Positions 8,257 through 17,788 are shown, counted from the first letter of the stretch. The stretch: 64,000 nt of DNA from Roseovarius spongiae (GCF_003651245.1 NZ_RAPE01000004.1:1-64000); one strand, 5' to 3'. The notes: generated by a model from the letters alone, not told the origin. Made by a program: numbers and translations.

Positions 8257-8278
8257 CCCGGCGCGCCATTGCGCCGGG
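8257..8278. terminator. GC-rich hairpin between convergent CAP and YafK-like genes
   Basis: An eight-base perfect stem (CCCGGCGC with GCGCCGGG, six-base loop) sits in the 40-base gap between two convergent stops. There is no clear U-tract on either side, so its termination strength is uncertain; it may act as a bidirectional stop or RNA 3'-end stabiliser. Confidence 0.4.
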
Positions 8279-8288
8279 GCCGCCCTAG

Positions 8289-8789
8289 TCAGGGCTGGAT
8301 GGTGATCGGCGTTCCGTTCTTGACCATCGCGTAGATCCACTCGATATCGCGATCCCTCACCGCGATGCAGCCGGCCGTCCAGTCCGGGCTTTTGCGGCCC
8401 TTGTCGTCATTGGGCTGCCCATGGATGAAGATGTCGCCGCCCGGGTCCTTTTTCTGGGCCAGCGCCTGCATCCGGTCGGCGACGTTCGGATAGGAAATCC
8501 CGATCGAGAGGTGGAACTTGCTGTTCGGGTTGCGCCGGTCGATGAGGTAGGTGCCTTCGGGCGTACGCCCGTCGCCGCGCTCGGTCTTGTGTCCCGTCGG
8601 CGCGAAGCCGAGATCAAATTTGTAATCCTCAAGAACCCGGTCGTGGTGCAGAAGATACATCCGCCGGGCCGTCTTGTTGACCACGACATGCGTGACCTCG
8701 GGGCCGTTATACGTCTTGAACTTGGAGGAACAGCCCGACAGGCCGATAGCGACCGCCAATGCGACGGCGATGAGTTTCAGTGCGTTCAT
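8289..8789 (-). CDS. L,D-transpeptidase-family lipoprotein, YafK-like
   Basis: A 166-residue lipoprotein with lipobox LSGC (Cys20). The mature part is a YkuD/YafK domain: a conserved DRRNPNSKFHLSIGISYPN segment, IFIHGQP with His123, and the catalytic SPDWTAGCIAV with Cys141. YafK homologues are murein LD-transpeptidase-fold enzymes, some of which act as hydrolases that detach proteins from peptidoglycan, so either activity is possible. The protein would be anchored to a membrane facing the periplasm. It is convergent with the CAP-domain gene and lies about 75 bases downstream of the RNA methyltransferase operon on the same strand. Confidence 0.88.
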   Translation of the reverse strand: MNALKLIAVALAVAIGLSGCSSKFKTYNGPEVTHVVVNKTARRMYLLHHDRVLEDYKFDLGFAPTGHKTERGDGRTPEGTYLIDRRNPNSKFHLSIGISYPNVADRMQALAQKKDPGGDIFIHGQPNDDKGRKSPDWTAGCIAVRDRDIEWIYAMVKNGTPITIQP

Positions 8790-8862
8790 GTCCCACGTCC
8801 TGCTTCTTTTTTTGCCTCGCGCGGATCATATCGCGAACCGGCGCGATTCACATAGCGAATTT

Positions 8863-10086
8863 CTACGCCGCAGTCAGAACGAAACGCGCGGCCAACTCGA
8901 CATGCGCGGACCAGCGAAACTGGTCCACCACCCGCACGCGCTCAATTGTGTAGCCAGCCAGCGCCAGCGTCGCCGCGTCGCGGGCAAAGCTGACCGGGTT
9001 GCAGGACACGTAGGCGATCCGCGGGATGTGCGTGCGGGCCAGCTCGGCCACCTGCGCCTCGGCCCCGGCGCGGGGCGGGTCTATCACGGCGGCGTCGAAC
9101 GCCGCCAGCTCGTCCGACAAGAGCGGGTTGCGGAACAGGTCGCGCGCCTCGGTCGTGACCCGTTTCAGCCCTTGCGCGTTGCGCCACCCGGCGTCGAGCG
9201 CGGCGATCATGGCGGCGTCCCCCTCGACCGCGTGGACCTGCGCGGATTGCGCCAGCGGCAGCGCGAAGGTGCCGCAGCCGGCAAATAGATCGACGATCCG
9301 CGCGGCGCCCTCCGTGGTTTCCATCACCTCAGCCAGCAATGCCGCCTCGCCCTCCCGCGTCGCTTGCAGGAACGCGCCGGACGGCGGCACGACGCTTGCC
9401 GCGCCAAAGACCTGCGCGGGCGCGCGCCGGGTGACGACCGTTTCATCCCCGTAAGTGAGCCGCGCGAGGTCATGCGCGTCGGCCAGTTGCGCAAGGCTCA
9501 CCCGCAGCGGCCCGTCGAGCGGCCGGCCGCCCGTCACCTGCACGTCAAGCCCGCCTTCGGACAGGCACGCCGCAACATCAAGCGCGCCCTTGCGGCTGGC
9601 GCAGGCCCGCGCCAGCGCCTCGGCCACCGGCAGCGCGCGCATGAGGTCCGGGTGCAGCAACTGGCAGTCGAGGATCTCGACGATCACGTCCGATCCCTTG
9701 GCGTGAAACCCGGCCATCGCGCCCTTTTTCGTGCGCCGCGCGGCAAGGGTGGCGCGACGCCGGGCCTGCGCGGGCGAGGTGGCCACCGGCGCGAAATCGG
9801 CCTTGAGGTCGTGCGCGGCAAGCGCGGAGCGCACCACGTCCACCTTCCATTCGGCGACGAAATCGTCCGAGGCGTGCTGCAACTGACAGCCGCCGCAGGA
9901 TTTGAAGTGACGACAGGGCGGCGTCACGCGGGTCTCCGACGGTGTCTCGATGCGGATATCGGTCAGGCGCTGGCCCACAAGCGCGCCGCTCACTACCTCG
10001 CCCGGCAGGGTGAGCGGCGCAAAGATCGGCCCCTCCGCGATGCCGTCGCCCTGATGGCCAAGCCGCAGGATGGTATGCGTGCTCAT
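8863..10086 (-). CDS. Class I SAM-dependent RNA 5-methyluridine methyltransferase, TrmA/RlmD family
   Basis: A 407-residue RNA m5U methyltransferase. An N-terminal TRAM-like segment (GDGIAEGPIFAPLTLPGEVV) precedes an iron-sulfur cysteine set PCRHFKSCGGC with a fourth Cys in ILDCQLLHP. The SAM-binding motif is VDLFAGCGTFALPLA. The catalytic cysteine region is AYVSCNPVSFARD. Which RNA is methylated (23S rRNA or tRNA) cannot be decided from sequence. Its ATG overlaps the stop of cca by four bases. This makes it the last gene of an hslO-NUDIX-cca-methyltransferase operon, and the neighbourhood with cca points to an RNA-maturation theme. Confidence 0.9.
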   Translation of the reverse strand: MSTHTILRLGHQGDGIAEGPIFAPLTLPGEVVSGALVGQRLTDIRIETPSETRVTPPCRHFKSCGGCQLQHASDDFVAEWKVDVVRSALAAHDLKADFAPVATSPAQARRRATLAARRTKKGAMAGFHAKGSDVIVEILDCQLLHPDLMRALPVAEALARACASRKGALDVAACLSEGGLDVQVTGGRPLDGPLRVSLAQLADAHDLARLTYGDETVVTRRAPAQVFGAASVVPPSGAFLQATREGEAALLAEVMETTEGAARIVDLFAGCGTFALPLAQSAQVHAVEGDAAMIAALDAGWRNAQGLKRVTTEARDLFRNPLLSDELAAFDAAVIDPPRAGAEAQVAELARTHIPRIAYVSCNPVSFARDAATLALAGYTIERVRVVDQFRWSAHVELAARFVLTAA

Positions 10087-11237
10087 TCAAACGCGCCTTT
10101 CATCAACTCATCGCGCCCCAGCTTGAAGCCGGAGGCGATCCAGCGGTCCTCGAGCGTCCTCAGCGCCGCGCCGAGCGCGGGACCCGAGAGCGCGGGCATG
10201 AGATCCGTCGCGCTGAGCGGGAACTGCGACCGTGCGCCGCGCGCGGCCTCGTGCAACGCCTCCGCCGGCAGCGGCGCTTCCAGGAGCGCAGCGCGCAGCA
10301 GCAGGATATCGAGCGCCAGGTCGCTCCCGTGCCGGTAGCCCAGGGCGCCGGGGCCATCGGCCGCCTCGACCCCCTCGCGCAGCACCGCCAGGCGCCTCGC
10401 ATTCGCGTTGCTCAGCCGCAGGCGCTCCGCCACGCCCTCACCGCCCAGCGCCGCGAGCCGCCGCCGCCAATCGGGCGCGACGCCCGCTTCGCCCTCGTGA
10501 TGCACGAGCGCGGCCAGCGCGCGATCGTCCGCACCCGGCAGGATGCGCGCCAGAACGCCGCTTTGCCGCATCGCCGCCACGCTCGGCGCCGGATCGGGCG
10601 CGGCCAGAAGCTTGGTCATTTCGGCGCCGACCCGCTCTGCCGCGATCTTCTCCAGCCCGTCCTGATGCGCGGCGCAGGCGGCCAGCCCCTCCGCGTCGAT
10701 CCCGTCGCGCGCGAACCAGGCAGTGAAGCGAAAGAAGCGCAGGATGCGCAGGTAATCCTCGCAAATGCGCCGCTCGGCGTCCTCCACGAAACGAACCCGC
10801 CCGGCAAGCGCATCAGGCAATCCGCCCAGCGGGTCGATCACCCGGCCATCGGCATCCGCATAAAGCGCGTTCATGGTGAAATCCCGCCGCCGCGCATCCT
10901 CGGCCATGTCGGTGGTGAAGGCGACCCGCGCGTGGCGACCGAAGGTTTCCTCGTCCCGGCGGAAGGTGGTGATCTCGTGCGGCACGCCCTCGATCACGAG
11001 CGTCACCGTACCGTGGTCCAGCCCGGTGGGGACGCATCGAATGCCGGCCGCTTTCGCGAGCGCGGTCACCTTCTGGGGTGTTGCGTCGGTGGCGAGATCC
11101 AGATCGCCCACCCGGCGGCCCAGCACCGCGTCGCGCACCGCGCCGCCGACGAGGTAGGCGGAATGCCCGCCCTTGTCGATCAGCGCGAAGACCGCCTGAA
11201 GATGCGGCGCGCGCAGCCAGTCGCCGCCGATCTTCAC
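10083..11237 (-). CDS. cca: CCA tRNA nucleotidyltransferase / poly(A) polymerase family protein
   Basis: A 384-residue class II nucleotidyltransferase that adds or repairs the CCA end of tRNAs, or in paralogues adds A tails. Visible are the GGAVRD-type start of the head domain (YLVGGAVRDAVLGR), the metal-binding DLDLAT, the RRDFTMNALY block and the neck motif ICEDYLRILRFFRF. The C-terminal third is the less conserved body domain. Alphaproteobacterial members of this short type are usually annotated as CCA-adding. It overlaps both flanking genes by four bases, so translation is coupled across the operon. Confidence 0.92.
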   Translation of the reverse strand: MKIGGDWLRAPHLQAVFALIDKGGHSAYLVGGAVRDAVLGRRVGDLDLATDATPQKVTALAKAAGIRCVPTGLDHGTVTLVIEGVPHEITTFRRDEETFGRHARVAFTTDMAEDARRRDFTMNALYADADGRVIDPLGGLPDALAGRVRFVEDAERRICEDYLRILRFFRFTAWFARDGIDAEGLAACAAHQDGLEKIAAERVGAEMTKLLAAPDPAPSVAAMRQSGVLARILPGADDRALAALVHHEGEAGVAPDWRRRLAALGGEGVAERLRLSNANARRLAVLREGVEAADGPGALGYRHGSDLALDILLLRAALLEAPLPAEALHEAARGARSQFPLSATDLMPALSGPALGAALRTLEDRWIASGFKLGRDELMKGAFE

Positions 11238-11836
11238 GGCTCGCCCGCCACTTCCGCGATGCCGCGCAGGATGCGTGCGGTCGCACCCCAGATGTAGTAG
11301 GGGCCGAAGGGCACGACGTAGTAGCGCCTGAGCGTCCCGCGCCAGAGCCGCGCCTCGATGCGGAAATTGCCGCGCCCCATGACATGCGCGAGCGGCACCT
11401 CGAACACTTCCTCGACCTCGCCCGCCTCGGGCGCCGGGTCGAAGGGCCGCATGACATGGCCGATCACCGGCGTCACGCGAAAACCCGTCACCGTTTCATG
11501 CACCGGCATCGCGCCCAGCACCTCGACATTGCCGGGGTCAAGCCCGATTTCCTCGCGCGCCTCGCGCAGCGCGGCGGCGGTCGCGTCGGCGTCGCCCTTG
11601 TCCTGCTTGCCGCCGGGAAAGGCGATCTGGCCCGGATGATGCTTGAGCGCGGAAGAGCGTTTCGTCAGGATCACCCGCGGCCCGGCGTCGTCCAGCAGGA
11701 TCGGCACCAACACCCCGGCGGGGCGCAGGCGGCGGCCCTCGGGCAGCACGGTTTCGGGGTTGAGGTCGAAATCCGAGGTCGCGCCGGGCGGGCGGATCAG
11801 CGCGCTGCGCATCCTCTCAAGCGCATCATCCTTCAT
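11234..11836 (-). CDS. NUDIX hydrolase, coenzyme A pyrophosphatase type
   Basis: A 200-residue NUDIX enzyme. The Nudix box is visible as GGKQDKGDADATAAALREAREEIGL split around residues 90-115. The upstream LTKRSSALKHHPGQIAFPGG is the UPF0035/CoA signature that marks coenzyme A diphosphatases, which split CoA into 3',5'-ADP and 4'-phosphopantetheine. The C-terminal part IWGATARIL is also typical. It overlaps hslO by 11 bases and cca by four. The link to cca and an RNA methyltransferase does not suggest a specific pathway; the call rests on the motifs. Confidence 0.9.
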   Translation of the reverse strand: MKDDALERMRSALIRPPGATSDFDLNPETVLPEGRRLRPAGVLVPILLDDAGPRVILTKRSSALKHHPGQIAFPGGKQDKGDADATAAALREAREEIGLDPGNVEVLGAMPVHETVTGFRVTPVIGHVMRPFDPAPEAGEVEEVFEVPLAHVMGRGNFRIEARLWRGTLRRYYVVPFGPYYIWGATARILRGIAEVAGEP

Positions 11837-12821
11837 CGCCCGAGCCGCTCTCGCCCTCGAACCCGAGCGTCGCCGGGTCGAGATCGTAATGCGCGCCGCA
11901 GAACTGGCAATCGGCGGTGACGCGCCCGCCCTCGGTGGTCATCTTCTCGATGTCCTTGGCCGAGTAGATCGACAGGCTCTGGCGCACGCGCTCTTCCGAA
12001 CAGGTGCAGCCAAAGCGGACCGGCTGCGCGTCGAAGACGCGCGGCGTCTCCTCGTGGAACAACCGCAAGAGCAGGTCGGTGGGCGCGACCGACGGGCCGA
12101 TCAGCTCCAACTCCTCGACCGTGTCGAGCAGGATGTTCGCGCGGTTCCAATGCTCGCCTTCCTCGTCGTCGAGCATGTCCTGCGCCCCGAGCAACCCGCC
12201 CTCACCCGAGCCGCCGCCCGAAATAGACGGTGACGCCTTGGGCATATGCTGCAGCATGACGCCGCCGGCGCGCCAATGTTCGCCGCCACTCCCTTCGGTC
12301 GAGCGGCCGAAGCTGAGCGAGAACCGCGTCGGCAACTGTTCGGATTGGGCGAAATAGGCTTCGGCGCAGGCGCTGAGGCTGTCGCCGGCCAGCGGCGTGA
12401 TGCCCTTGTAGGGCTCCATGCCGCGGCCCTGGTCGATCATGATCGCAAAATACCCCTCGCCGAGCTGCTCGAACGGGGCCGAGTCGTTCAGCCGGTCGGC
12501 GTCATAGCTCGCGTAGGCGCGGATGCGCGCCGGCTCGCCCTCTTGGGACGGGCCGTAGTAATCGGTCGCGATCATTCGCACCGGGCCGTTCGACTGCACC
12601 TGCAATTGCAGCTTCCAGCGCAGCTTGATCGTCTGGCCGATCAGCGCGGTCAGAAGCGTCATCTCGGCCACCAACGCCTCCACCCCGGGCGGATAGGCGT
12701 GCTGGCGCAGGACGCCGTCAAGCACCCCGTCAAGCCGCGCGACGCGCCCCCGGATGTCCGATCGGTCGAGCTGGAACGGCAGAACCGTGTCGTCCCAAGC
12801 GAGTTTTTCAGCAAATGTCAT
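11826..12821 (-). CDS. hslO: Redox-regulated holdase chaperone Hsp33
   Basis: Hsp33 is a cytoplasmic holdase activated by oxidation and unfolding. The protein has 331 residues. The C-terminal zinc site is visible as CTC (in FGCTCSEER) and CQFC (in ADCQFCGAHYDL), the CxC plus CxxC pattern whose disulfide formation switches the chaperone on. The acidic central insertion (ISGGGSGEGGLLGAQDMLDDEEGEHW) is longer than in E. coli and typical of alphaproteobacteria. It is the first gene of the operon with NUDIX, cca and the RNA methyltransferase; the ATG has GGAAA close upstream. It is divergent from the NUDIX gene at 12904. Confidence 0.95.
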   Translation of the reverse strand: MTFAEKLAWDDTVLPFQLDRSDIRGRVARLDGVLDGVLRQHAYPPGVEALVAEMTLLTALIGQTIKLRWKLQLQVQSNGPVRMIATDYYGPSQEGEPARIRAYASYDADRLNDSAPFEQLGEGYFAIMIDQGRGMEPYKGITPLAGDSLSACAEAYFAQSEQLPTRFSLSFGRSTEGSGGEHWRAGGVMLQHMPKASPSISGGGSGEGGLLGAQDMLDDEEGEHWNRANILLDTVEELELIGPSVAPTDLLLRLFHEETPRVFDAQPVRFGCTCSEERVRQSLSIYSAKDIEKMTTEGGRVTADCQFCGAHYDLDPATLGFEGESGSGDEG

Positions 12822-12903
12822 GGGGTTTCCTTATCTGCCGGACCTTGGCATATCGCGAAGATATAGGCAGGGGCAACCCGGCCTCCAAGGGAAGGGCCCG
12901 CAC

Positions 12904-13347
12904 ATGATCCGAAGAGTCGGCGCACCACCCGATCAAACGCGGCGCTACACGCTGCGCCAGGGTGTCTATGCGATCCTGCCGCTCAGGGGCGGCCTGCTCC
13001 TCACCGTGCAGATGGCGCCGGAGCCGGACATGCAGCTCCCCGGCGGCGGGATAGACCCGGGCGAATCGCCCCTGCGCGCGCTGCACCGCGAAGTGTTCGA
13101 GGAAACCGGCTGGCATATCGCCGCGCCGCGCCGCCTGGGCGCGTTCCGCCGCTTCGTCTTCATGCCGGAATACGACCTCTGGGCGGAAAAGCTTTGCACG
13201 ATCTATACCGCCCGCCCGGTCCGGCAGCTCGGCCCGCCCTCCGAACCGGATCACGAGCCGCTGATCCTGCCCGCCGAGGTGGCGGCGCGCAAGCTGGGCA
13301 ATGCCGGCGACCGGCTGTTCGTCAGCCGATGGGCGGGAATGGCTTGA
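12904..13347 (+). CDS. NUDIX hydrolase
   Basis: A 147-residue single-domain NUDIX protein. The Nudix box reads GGGIDPGESPLRALHREVFE then ETGW, with the catalytic REVFEE glutamates intact. Substrates of this group range from nucleoside diphosphate derivatives to mutagenic nucleotides and cannot be chosen from sequence. ATG at 12904 is the likely start since upstream residues in the frame are antisense to hslO. The last 26 bases overlap the 3' end of the convergent receiver-PP2C gene, so the two transcripts are complementary at their ends. Confidence 0.85.
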   Translation: MIRRVGAPPDQTRRYTLRQGVYAILPLRGGLLLTVQMAPEPDMQLPGGGIDPGESPLRALHREVFEETGWHIAAPRRLGAFRRFVFMPEYDLWAEKLCTIYTARPVRQLGPPSEPDHEPLILPAEVAARKLGNAGDRLFVSRWAGMA

Positions 13348-14599
13348 ACTCGAGCAGGGCCGCCGACACGTCGTCGGCGAAACTGTCGGTTCCCGCGAAT
13401 TCCGCCAGCTTCCAGACCAGCGATTCGAGGCAGGCCATGCCGCTGGTCTGACGCAGATCGTCCAGGATGCGCATCAGGCCGGCATCGCCGAGCAGCGCGT
13501 CATCCCGGCCCGCGCACTCGACCACCCCGTCCGACGAAATCAGGATGCGGTCCCCGGGTCGCAGGCATGTCTCGAACTCGTCATAGGCAGCCCCCGGGAT
13601 CAGCCCGACGGGCAGGCCGCCGGCGCCGATCACTTCGGTTCCGCCATCGGCCCGCTGCACGGCCGGCGACGGGTGGCCCGCCTGGCATATGGCCACGCGC
13701 CCGCTGGCGAGGTCGACGTCGGCCAGCAGCATGGTGAAGTAATGCTCGGTCTCCATCTCCGAGAGGATCAGGTGGTTCAGCATCTCCATCGTCTCGGACG
13801 GCGGGCGGGGCGTGAACCCTCCCTCGGCGTCTCCGCTCAACGCGAGGTTCTGCGCCGGGTTGCTTGCCGACAGGTAGCCCGCAAGCCGCGCGGTCATCAG
13901 CGCCGAACTGACCCCGTGCCCGGACACGTCGATGCCATAGAGCCCGATGCGCGACTTGTTGATCGGATACATCCCCACCAGGTCGCCGCCGACATGCCCG
14001 GACGAACGCAGCAACAGCGACACCTCGGCTGCGCCGAAATCGCGATGCCGCTCGGCGACCAGCGACTGTTGCAGCTTTTTCGCCTCGAGCAGGTCACTGT
14101 CGAGCGAGTCGTAAAGCGTTCGCAACTCCGCCAGTGTCGATTCGACCAGCCGTTTCTGGCGCGTCAGTTCGCGCTCCATCCGCAGGATACGTTCGCCCGC
14201 GGCGATGCGCGCGCGCAATTCGCCGGCGTTCACGGGCTTGGTCAGGAAATCGTCGGCGCCGGCGTCAAGACCATGCGCGATCTCGTCCTTTTCCGATTTC
14301 GACGTCAGCAGAATGAAATAGCCATAAGTGTCGCGCTTCATCGCCCGGAATTCGCGACAAAATTCCAGGCCCGTCATGCCAGGCATCATCCAGTCGCTCA
14401 GCACGAGATCAGGCGGCGTTGCGCGACAGATCCGCATCGCTGCGGCTCCGGACTCCGCCTCGGAGACCCGGAAACCCCATTTGCGCAGGGACGCAATCAG
14501 GATGCGCCGCTGCAACCGGCTGTCGTCGACGACGAGCACATGCCGGATCGCCACGCAATCCTCATCCACCGTTCCCGCGGGCTGACGCGCACGTTCCAC
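13322..14599 (-). CDS. Response regulator with PP2C/SpoIIE-type serine phosphatase output
   Basis: A 425-residue two-domain protein. The N-terminal receiver domain has VLVVDDS (about 21-27), the phosphoacceptor Asp69 in LSDWMMPG and the conserved Lys in FLTKPV. A coiled linker (about 145-190) joins a RsbU/SpoIIE-like PP2C domain with GGDLVGMY, DVSGHGVSSALM and SSDGVVE metal-binding blocks. Such proteins dephosphorylate an anti-sigma-factor antagonist when their receiver is phosphorylated. The start is taken as GTG at 14599, preceded by AAGGTGGA; a GTG at 14653 is an alternative. No RsbV or RsbW gene is adjacent. It is divergent from the lone Hpt gene at 14761, a plausible phosphodonor. Confidence 0.87.
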   Translation of the reverse strand: MERARQPAGTVDEDCVAIRHVLVVDDSRLQRRILIASLRKWGFRVSEAESGAAAMRICRATPPDLVLSDWMMPGMTGLEFCREFRAMKRDTYGYFILLTSKSEKDEIAHGLDAGADDFLTKPVNAGELRARIAAGERILRMERELTRQKRLVESTLAELRTLYDSLDSDLLEAKKLQQSLVAERHRDFGAAEVSLLLRSSGHVGGDLVGMYPINKSRIGLYGIDVSGHGVSSALMTARLAGYLSASNPAQNLALSGDAEGGFTPRPPSETMEMLNHLILSEMETEHYFTMLLADVDLASGRVAICQAGHPSPAVQRADGGTEVIGAGGLPVGLIPGAAYDEFETCLRPGDRILISSDGVVECAGRDDALLGDAGLMRILDDLRQTSGMACLESLVWKLAEFAGTDSFADDVSAALLEFKPFPPIG

Positions 14600-14760
14600 A
14601 GATCCACCTTTTCTCACACCCGAGAACGTCGATACGTCGCAAAACACTAACACATTATGAAAGTTAAACTTTTCCCGGCTTACGGTGCGACGGCCGGTCC
14701 GCGCTCACCGTTTCTTAACGAGTCGCGCGCATCCTTTGGGGGCGATAGCAGGACAGGCCG

Positions 14761-15093
14761 ATGATCGACTGGGACAGGGTGACGGAATTGCGCGACGAAA
14801 TCGGCGCAGAAGGCTTTGCCGAAGTGGTCGAGATTTTCCTCGAGGAAGTGGATGAGGAAATCGCTGCGCTGCGCGACGGCTGCGCCGATGACGCACTTGA
14901 ATCCACGCTGCATCTGCTCAAGGGCGGGGCGCTCAACCTCGGCTTCGCCAGCTTCGCGGCGCTGTGTCAGGAGGGCGAAACCGCCGCCGCCGCCGGCCGC
15001 TACGACGCGGTCGACCTGCAAGCGACGCTGGCCGCCTTCGACGCGGCGCGCGCAGCTTTTCTAGACGGGCTGCATCGGCTCGACGCCGCGTGA
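14761..15093 (+). CDS. Stand-alone histidine phosphotransfer (Hpt) protein
   Basis: A 110-residue helical protein with the Hpt signature HLLKGGALNLGF; the phosphorylatable residue is His51. Hpt proteins relay phosphate between receiver domains or from hybrid kinases. The divergent neighbour carries a receiver joined to a PP2C phosphatase, so I infer that the two act in one phosphorelay. The shared upstream region (14600-14760) is AT-richer than its surroundings and holds two isolated TTAA(A)C sequences that resemble CtrA half-sites (14665-14669 and 14715-14719), which is weak evidence. The 3' end lies ten bases from the convergent ilvA stop. Confidence 0.85.
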   Translation: MIDWDRVTELRDEIGAEGFAEVVEIFLEEVDEEIAALRDGCADDALESTLHLLKGGALNLGFASFAALCQEGETAAAAGRYDAVDLQATLAAFDAARAAFLDGLHRLDAA

Positions 15094-15102
15094 TGCGCCA
15101 GC

Positions 15103-16341
15103 TCAGATCAGGAACTCGGCCAGGACGGGATCGTCGGTGATGTCTCGGAACTCGAATTCCTGGGCGCGCAGCGCAGCGAGCAGCCGGTCGAAATTCTCCT
15201 CGTGTGCGGTCTCGATCCCAATCAACACCGAGCCGAAGTTGCGCGCCGATTTCTTGAGATACTCGAACCGCGCGATATCATCCTCGGGGCCCAGCATGTT
15301 CAGGAAATCCCGCAGCGCGCCTGGGCGCTGCGGCATCCGCAGGATAAAGTACTTCTTGACGCCGGAATAGCGCTGCGCCCGCTCCTTGACCTCGGGCAAT
15401 CGCTCGAAATCGAAATTGCCGCCGGAGGTGATGCAGACCACCCGCTTGCCCCGGATGCGGTTTCGCATGTCCTTGAGCGCGCCCACCGCCAGCGCGCCCG
15501 CCGGCTCCAGCACGATACCCTCGACGTTCAGCATCTCGATCAGCGTTGTGCACAGGCGATCCTCGGCCACCGTGATCGCCTGCCCCGGATCGAGATGCGC
15601 CAGCCGCGCGAAGGTCCGCGCGCCGACCTGCGCCACCGCCGCCCCGTCGGCAAAGCTGTTCACATGGTCAAGCCGCACCGGCGCGCCCGTCCGCAACGCC
15701 GCGCCCAGGCTTGCGCCGCCTTCCGGCTCCACCAGCGTGAAATCGCAGGCCTCGCCGACATAGCTCACCACCCCGGCAGACAGCCCGCCGCCCCCGACCG
15801 GCATCACGATATGGTCCGGCATCCCACCCAGGTCGCGCTCGATCTCGACCGCGACTGACGCCTGCCCCTCGATCACGTCCTCGTCGTCGAAAGGCGACAG
15901 GAAATGCCCGCCGGTCCGCGCGCAATACTCCTGCGCCGCGGCAAGCGTCACGTCGAAATAGTCGCCAGTCAGCTCGATCCGCACCGCGCCGGCGCCGAAT
16001 TTCTCGGTCTTGCCGATCTTCTGCCGCGGCGTCGTCACCGGCATGTAGATTACCCCCTCAACGCCGAAATACCGGCACATGAAGGCGACCCCCTGCGCGT
16101 GGTTCCCGGCGCTCGCGCAGACGAAGACCGGCGCCGGACCACCCCGGTACAGCACCTTGCGCATCGCGTTGAATGCGCCGCGCAGCTTGTAAGAGCGCAC
16201 CGGCGTCAGGTCCTCACGCTTGAGCAGGATCTCCGCGCCATAAAGCCCGCTCAGGTGATCGTTGCGTTGCAGCGGCGTCGGCTCGAACACCTGCCGCATG
16301 AGCGCCTCGGCGGCGCGCGCGCCATCCTTGAAATCGTCCAT
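15103..16341 (-). CDS. ilvA: Threonine ammonia-lyase (threonine dehydratase)
   Basis: This PLP enzyme deaminates threonine to 2-oxobutanoate, the first step of isoleucine synthesis. The protein has 412 residues. The PLP lysine lies in [11 protein letters not shown] (Lys52), the phosphate-binding glycine loop is [10 protein letters not shown], and the C-terminal ACT-like regulatory domain starts near [16 protein letters not shown] and ends with the protein. A single ACT domain matches the shorter alphaproteobacterial form. ATG at 16341 was chosen by family length; ATG at 16359 would add six residues. It is divergent from argG with about 120 bases between the starts and convergent with the Hpt gene. 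Confidence 0.93.
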   Translation of the reverse strand: MDDFKDGARAAEALMRQVFEPTPLQRNDHLSGLYGAEILLKREDLTPVRSYKLRGAFNAMRKVLYRGGPAPVFVCASAGNHAQGVAFMCRYFGVEGVIYMPVTTPRQKIGKTEKFGAGAVRIELTGDYFDVTLAAAQEYCARTGGHFLSPFDDEDVIEGQASVAVEIERDLGGMPDHIVMPVGGGGLSAGVVSYVGEACDFTLVEPEGGASLGAALRTGAPVRLDHVNSFADGAAVAQVGARTFARLAHLDPGQAITVAEDRLCTTLIEMLNVEGIVLEPAGALAVGALKDMRNRIRGKRVVCITSGGNFDFERLPEVKERAQRYSGVKKYFILRMPQRPGALRDFLNMLGPEDDIARFEYLKKSARNFGSVLIGIETAHEENFDRLLAALRAQEFEFRDITDDPVLAEFLI

Positions 16342-16459
16342 GCCGCCTGCCTGCCCCATCGCCCCGCCCCGCGCAAGCGAATGTTGCCCGCCGCCCCTCC
16401 CTTGCCCAGCGGATCGAAACCGGATAATCCCGCCGCGACCCCGACAAAGGAGCCCACCC

Positions 16460-17686
16460 ATGTCCGCGCCCAAGAAAGTCGTGCTGGCCTATTCCGGCGG
16501 CCTCGATACCTCGATCATCCTCAAATGGCTGCAAACCGAATACGGCTGCGAAGTGGTGACCTTCACCGCCGATCTCGGACAGGGCGAAGAACTGGAACCG
16601 GCGCGCGAGAAGGCCGTGATGCTCGGGATCAGGCCCGAGAACATCTACATCGAGGATCTGCGCGAGGAATTCGTGCGCGATTTCGTCTTCCCGATGTTCC
16701 GCGCCAACGCGCTCTATGAGGGGCAATACCTCCTCGGCACCTCCATCGCGCGCCCGCTGATTTCCAAGCGGCTGGTCGAGATCGCGCAGGAAACCGGCGC
16801 CGACGCGGTGGCCCACGGCGCGACCGGCAAGGGAAACGACCAAGTGCGGTTCGAACTGGCGGCCTACGCGCTCAACCCCGACATCAAGGTGATCGCGCCC
16901 TGGCGCGAATGGGATCTGACCTCGCGCACGCGGCTCATCGATTTCGCCGAGAAGAACCAGATCCCGATCGCCAAGGACAAGCGGGGCGAGGCGCCGTTCA
17001 GCGTGGACGCGAACCTATTGCACACCTCCTCCGAGGGCAAGGTGCTCGAAGACCCCGCCGAGGCGGCCCCCGATTACGTCTACCAGCGCACCACCGCGCC
17101 CGAAGACGCCCCCGACGCGGCGGAATTCATCGAAATCGGGTTCGAGCGCGGCGACGCGGTCAGCATCGACGGCGAGACGCTCAGCCCCGCCAGCATCCTC
17201 ACCCGGCTCAACGAACTGGGCGGCAAACACGGCATCGGTCGGCTCGATTTCGTCGAAAACCGCTTCGTTGGCATGAAATCCCGCGGCATCTACGAAACGC
17301 CGGGCGGCACGGTGCTGCTCGAGGCGCACCGCGGGATGGAGCAGATCACGCTCGATTCCGGCGCGGGCCACCTCAAGGATTCGCTCATGCCGCGGTACGC
17401 GGAGCTGATCTACAACGGCTTCTGGTTCTCCCCCGAGCGCGAGATGCTGCAAGCGGCCATAGACCACAGCCAGCAGCATGTGACCGGCACGGTGCGGCTC
17501 AAGCTCTACAAGGGCGCGGCCACCTGCGTCGGGCGCCGGTCCGATCATTCGCTCTACTCCGAGGCGCATGTCACCTTCGAGGAAGACGCGGGCGCCTATG
17601 ATCAGAAGGATGCCGCCGGCTTTATCCAGCTCAACGCGCTGCGCCTCAAGCTGCTCGCCGCGCGGGAGCGTCGGCTGAAGCGCTGA
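16460..17686 (+). CDS. argG: Argininosuccinate synthase
   Basis: This enzyme joins citrulline and aspartate with ATP to make argininosuccinate in arginine synthesis. The protein has 408 residues, the standard length. The ATP-binding PP-loop is [18 protein letters not shown] near residue 8, followed by the conserved [15 protein letters not shown] and the C-terminal [11 protein letters not shown] and [13 protein letters not shown] blocks. AAGGAG eight bases before the ATG at 16460 fixes the start, although the frame is open further upstream. No other arg gene is adjacent. The gene stands alone between divergent ilvA and downstream msrA. Confidence 0.97.
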   Translation: MSAPKKVVLAYSGGLDTSIILKWLQTEYGCEVVTFTADLGQGEELEPAREKAVMLGIRPENIYIEDLREEFVRDFVFPMFRANALYEGQYLLGTSIARPLISKRLVEIAQETGADAVAHGATGKGNDQVRFELAAYALNPDIKVIAPWREWDLTSRTRLIDFAEKNQIPIAKDKRGEAPFSVDANLLHTSSEGKVLEDPAEAAPDYVYQRTTAPEDAPDAAEFIEIGFERGDAVSIDGETLSPASILTRLNELGGKHGIGRLDFVENRFVGMKSRGIYETPGGTVLLEAHRGMEQITLDSGAGHLKDSLMPRYAELIYNGFWFSPEREMLQAAIDHSQQHVTGTVRLKLYKGAATCVGRRSDHSLYSEAHVTFEEDAGAYDQKDAAGFIQLNALRLKLLAARERRLKR

Positions 17687-17788
17687 CGCCGGTAAACTGC
17701 GATCACCACCACGTGACATTCCGTTGCACCCGCTTGGCGGCTGCGCGGGCTTCGGCCATGCTTTCGCACAACAGCGAGGTATGCGCCC

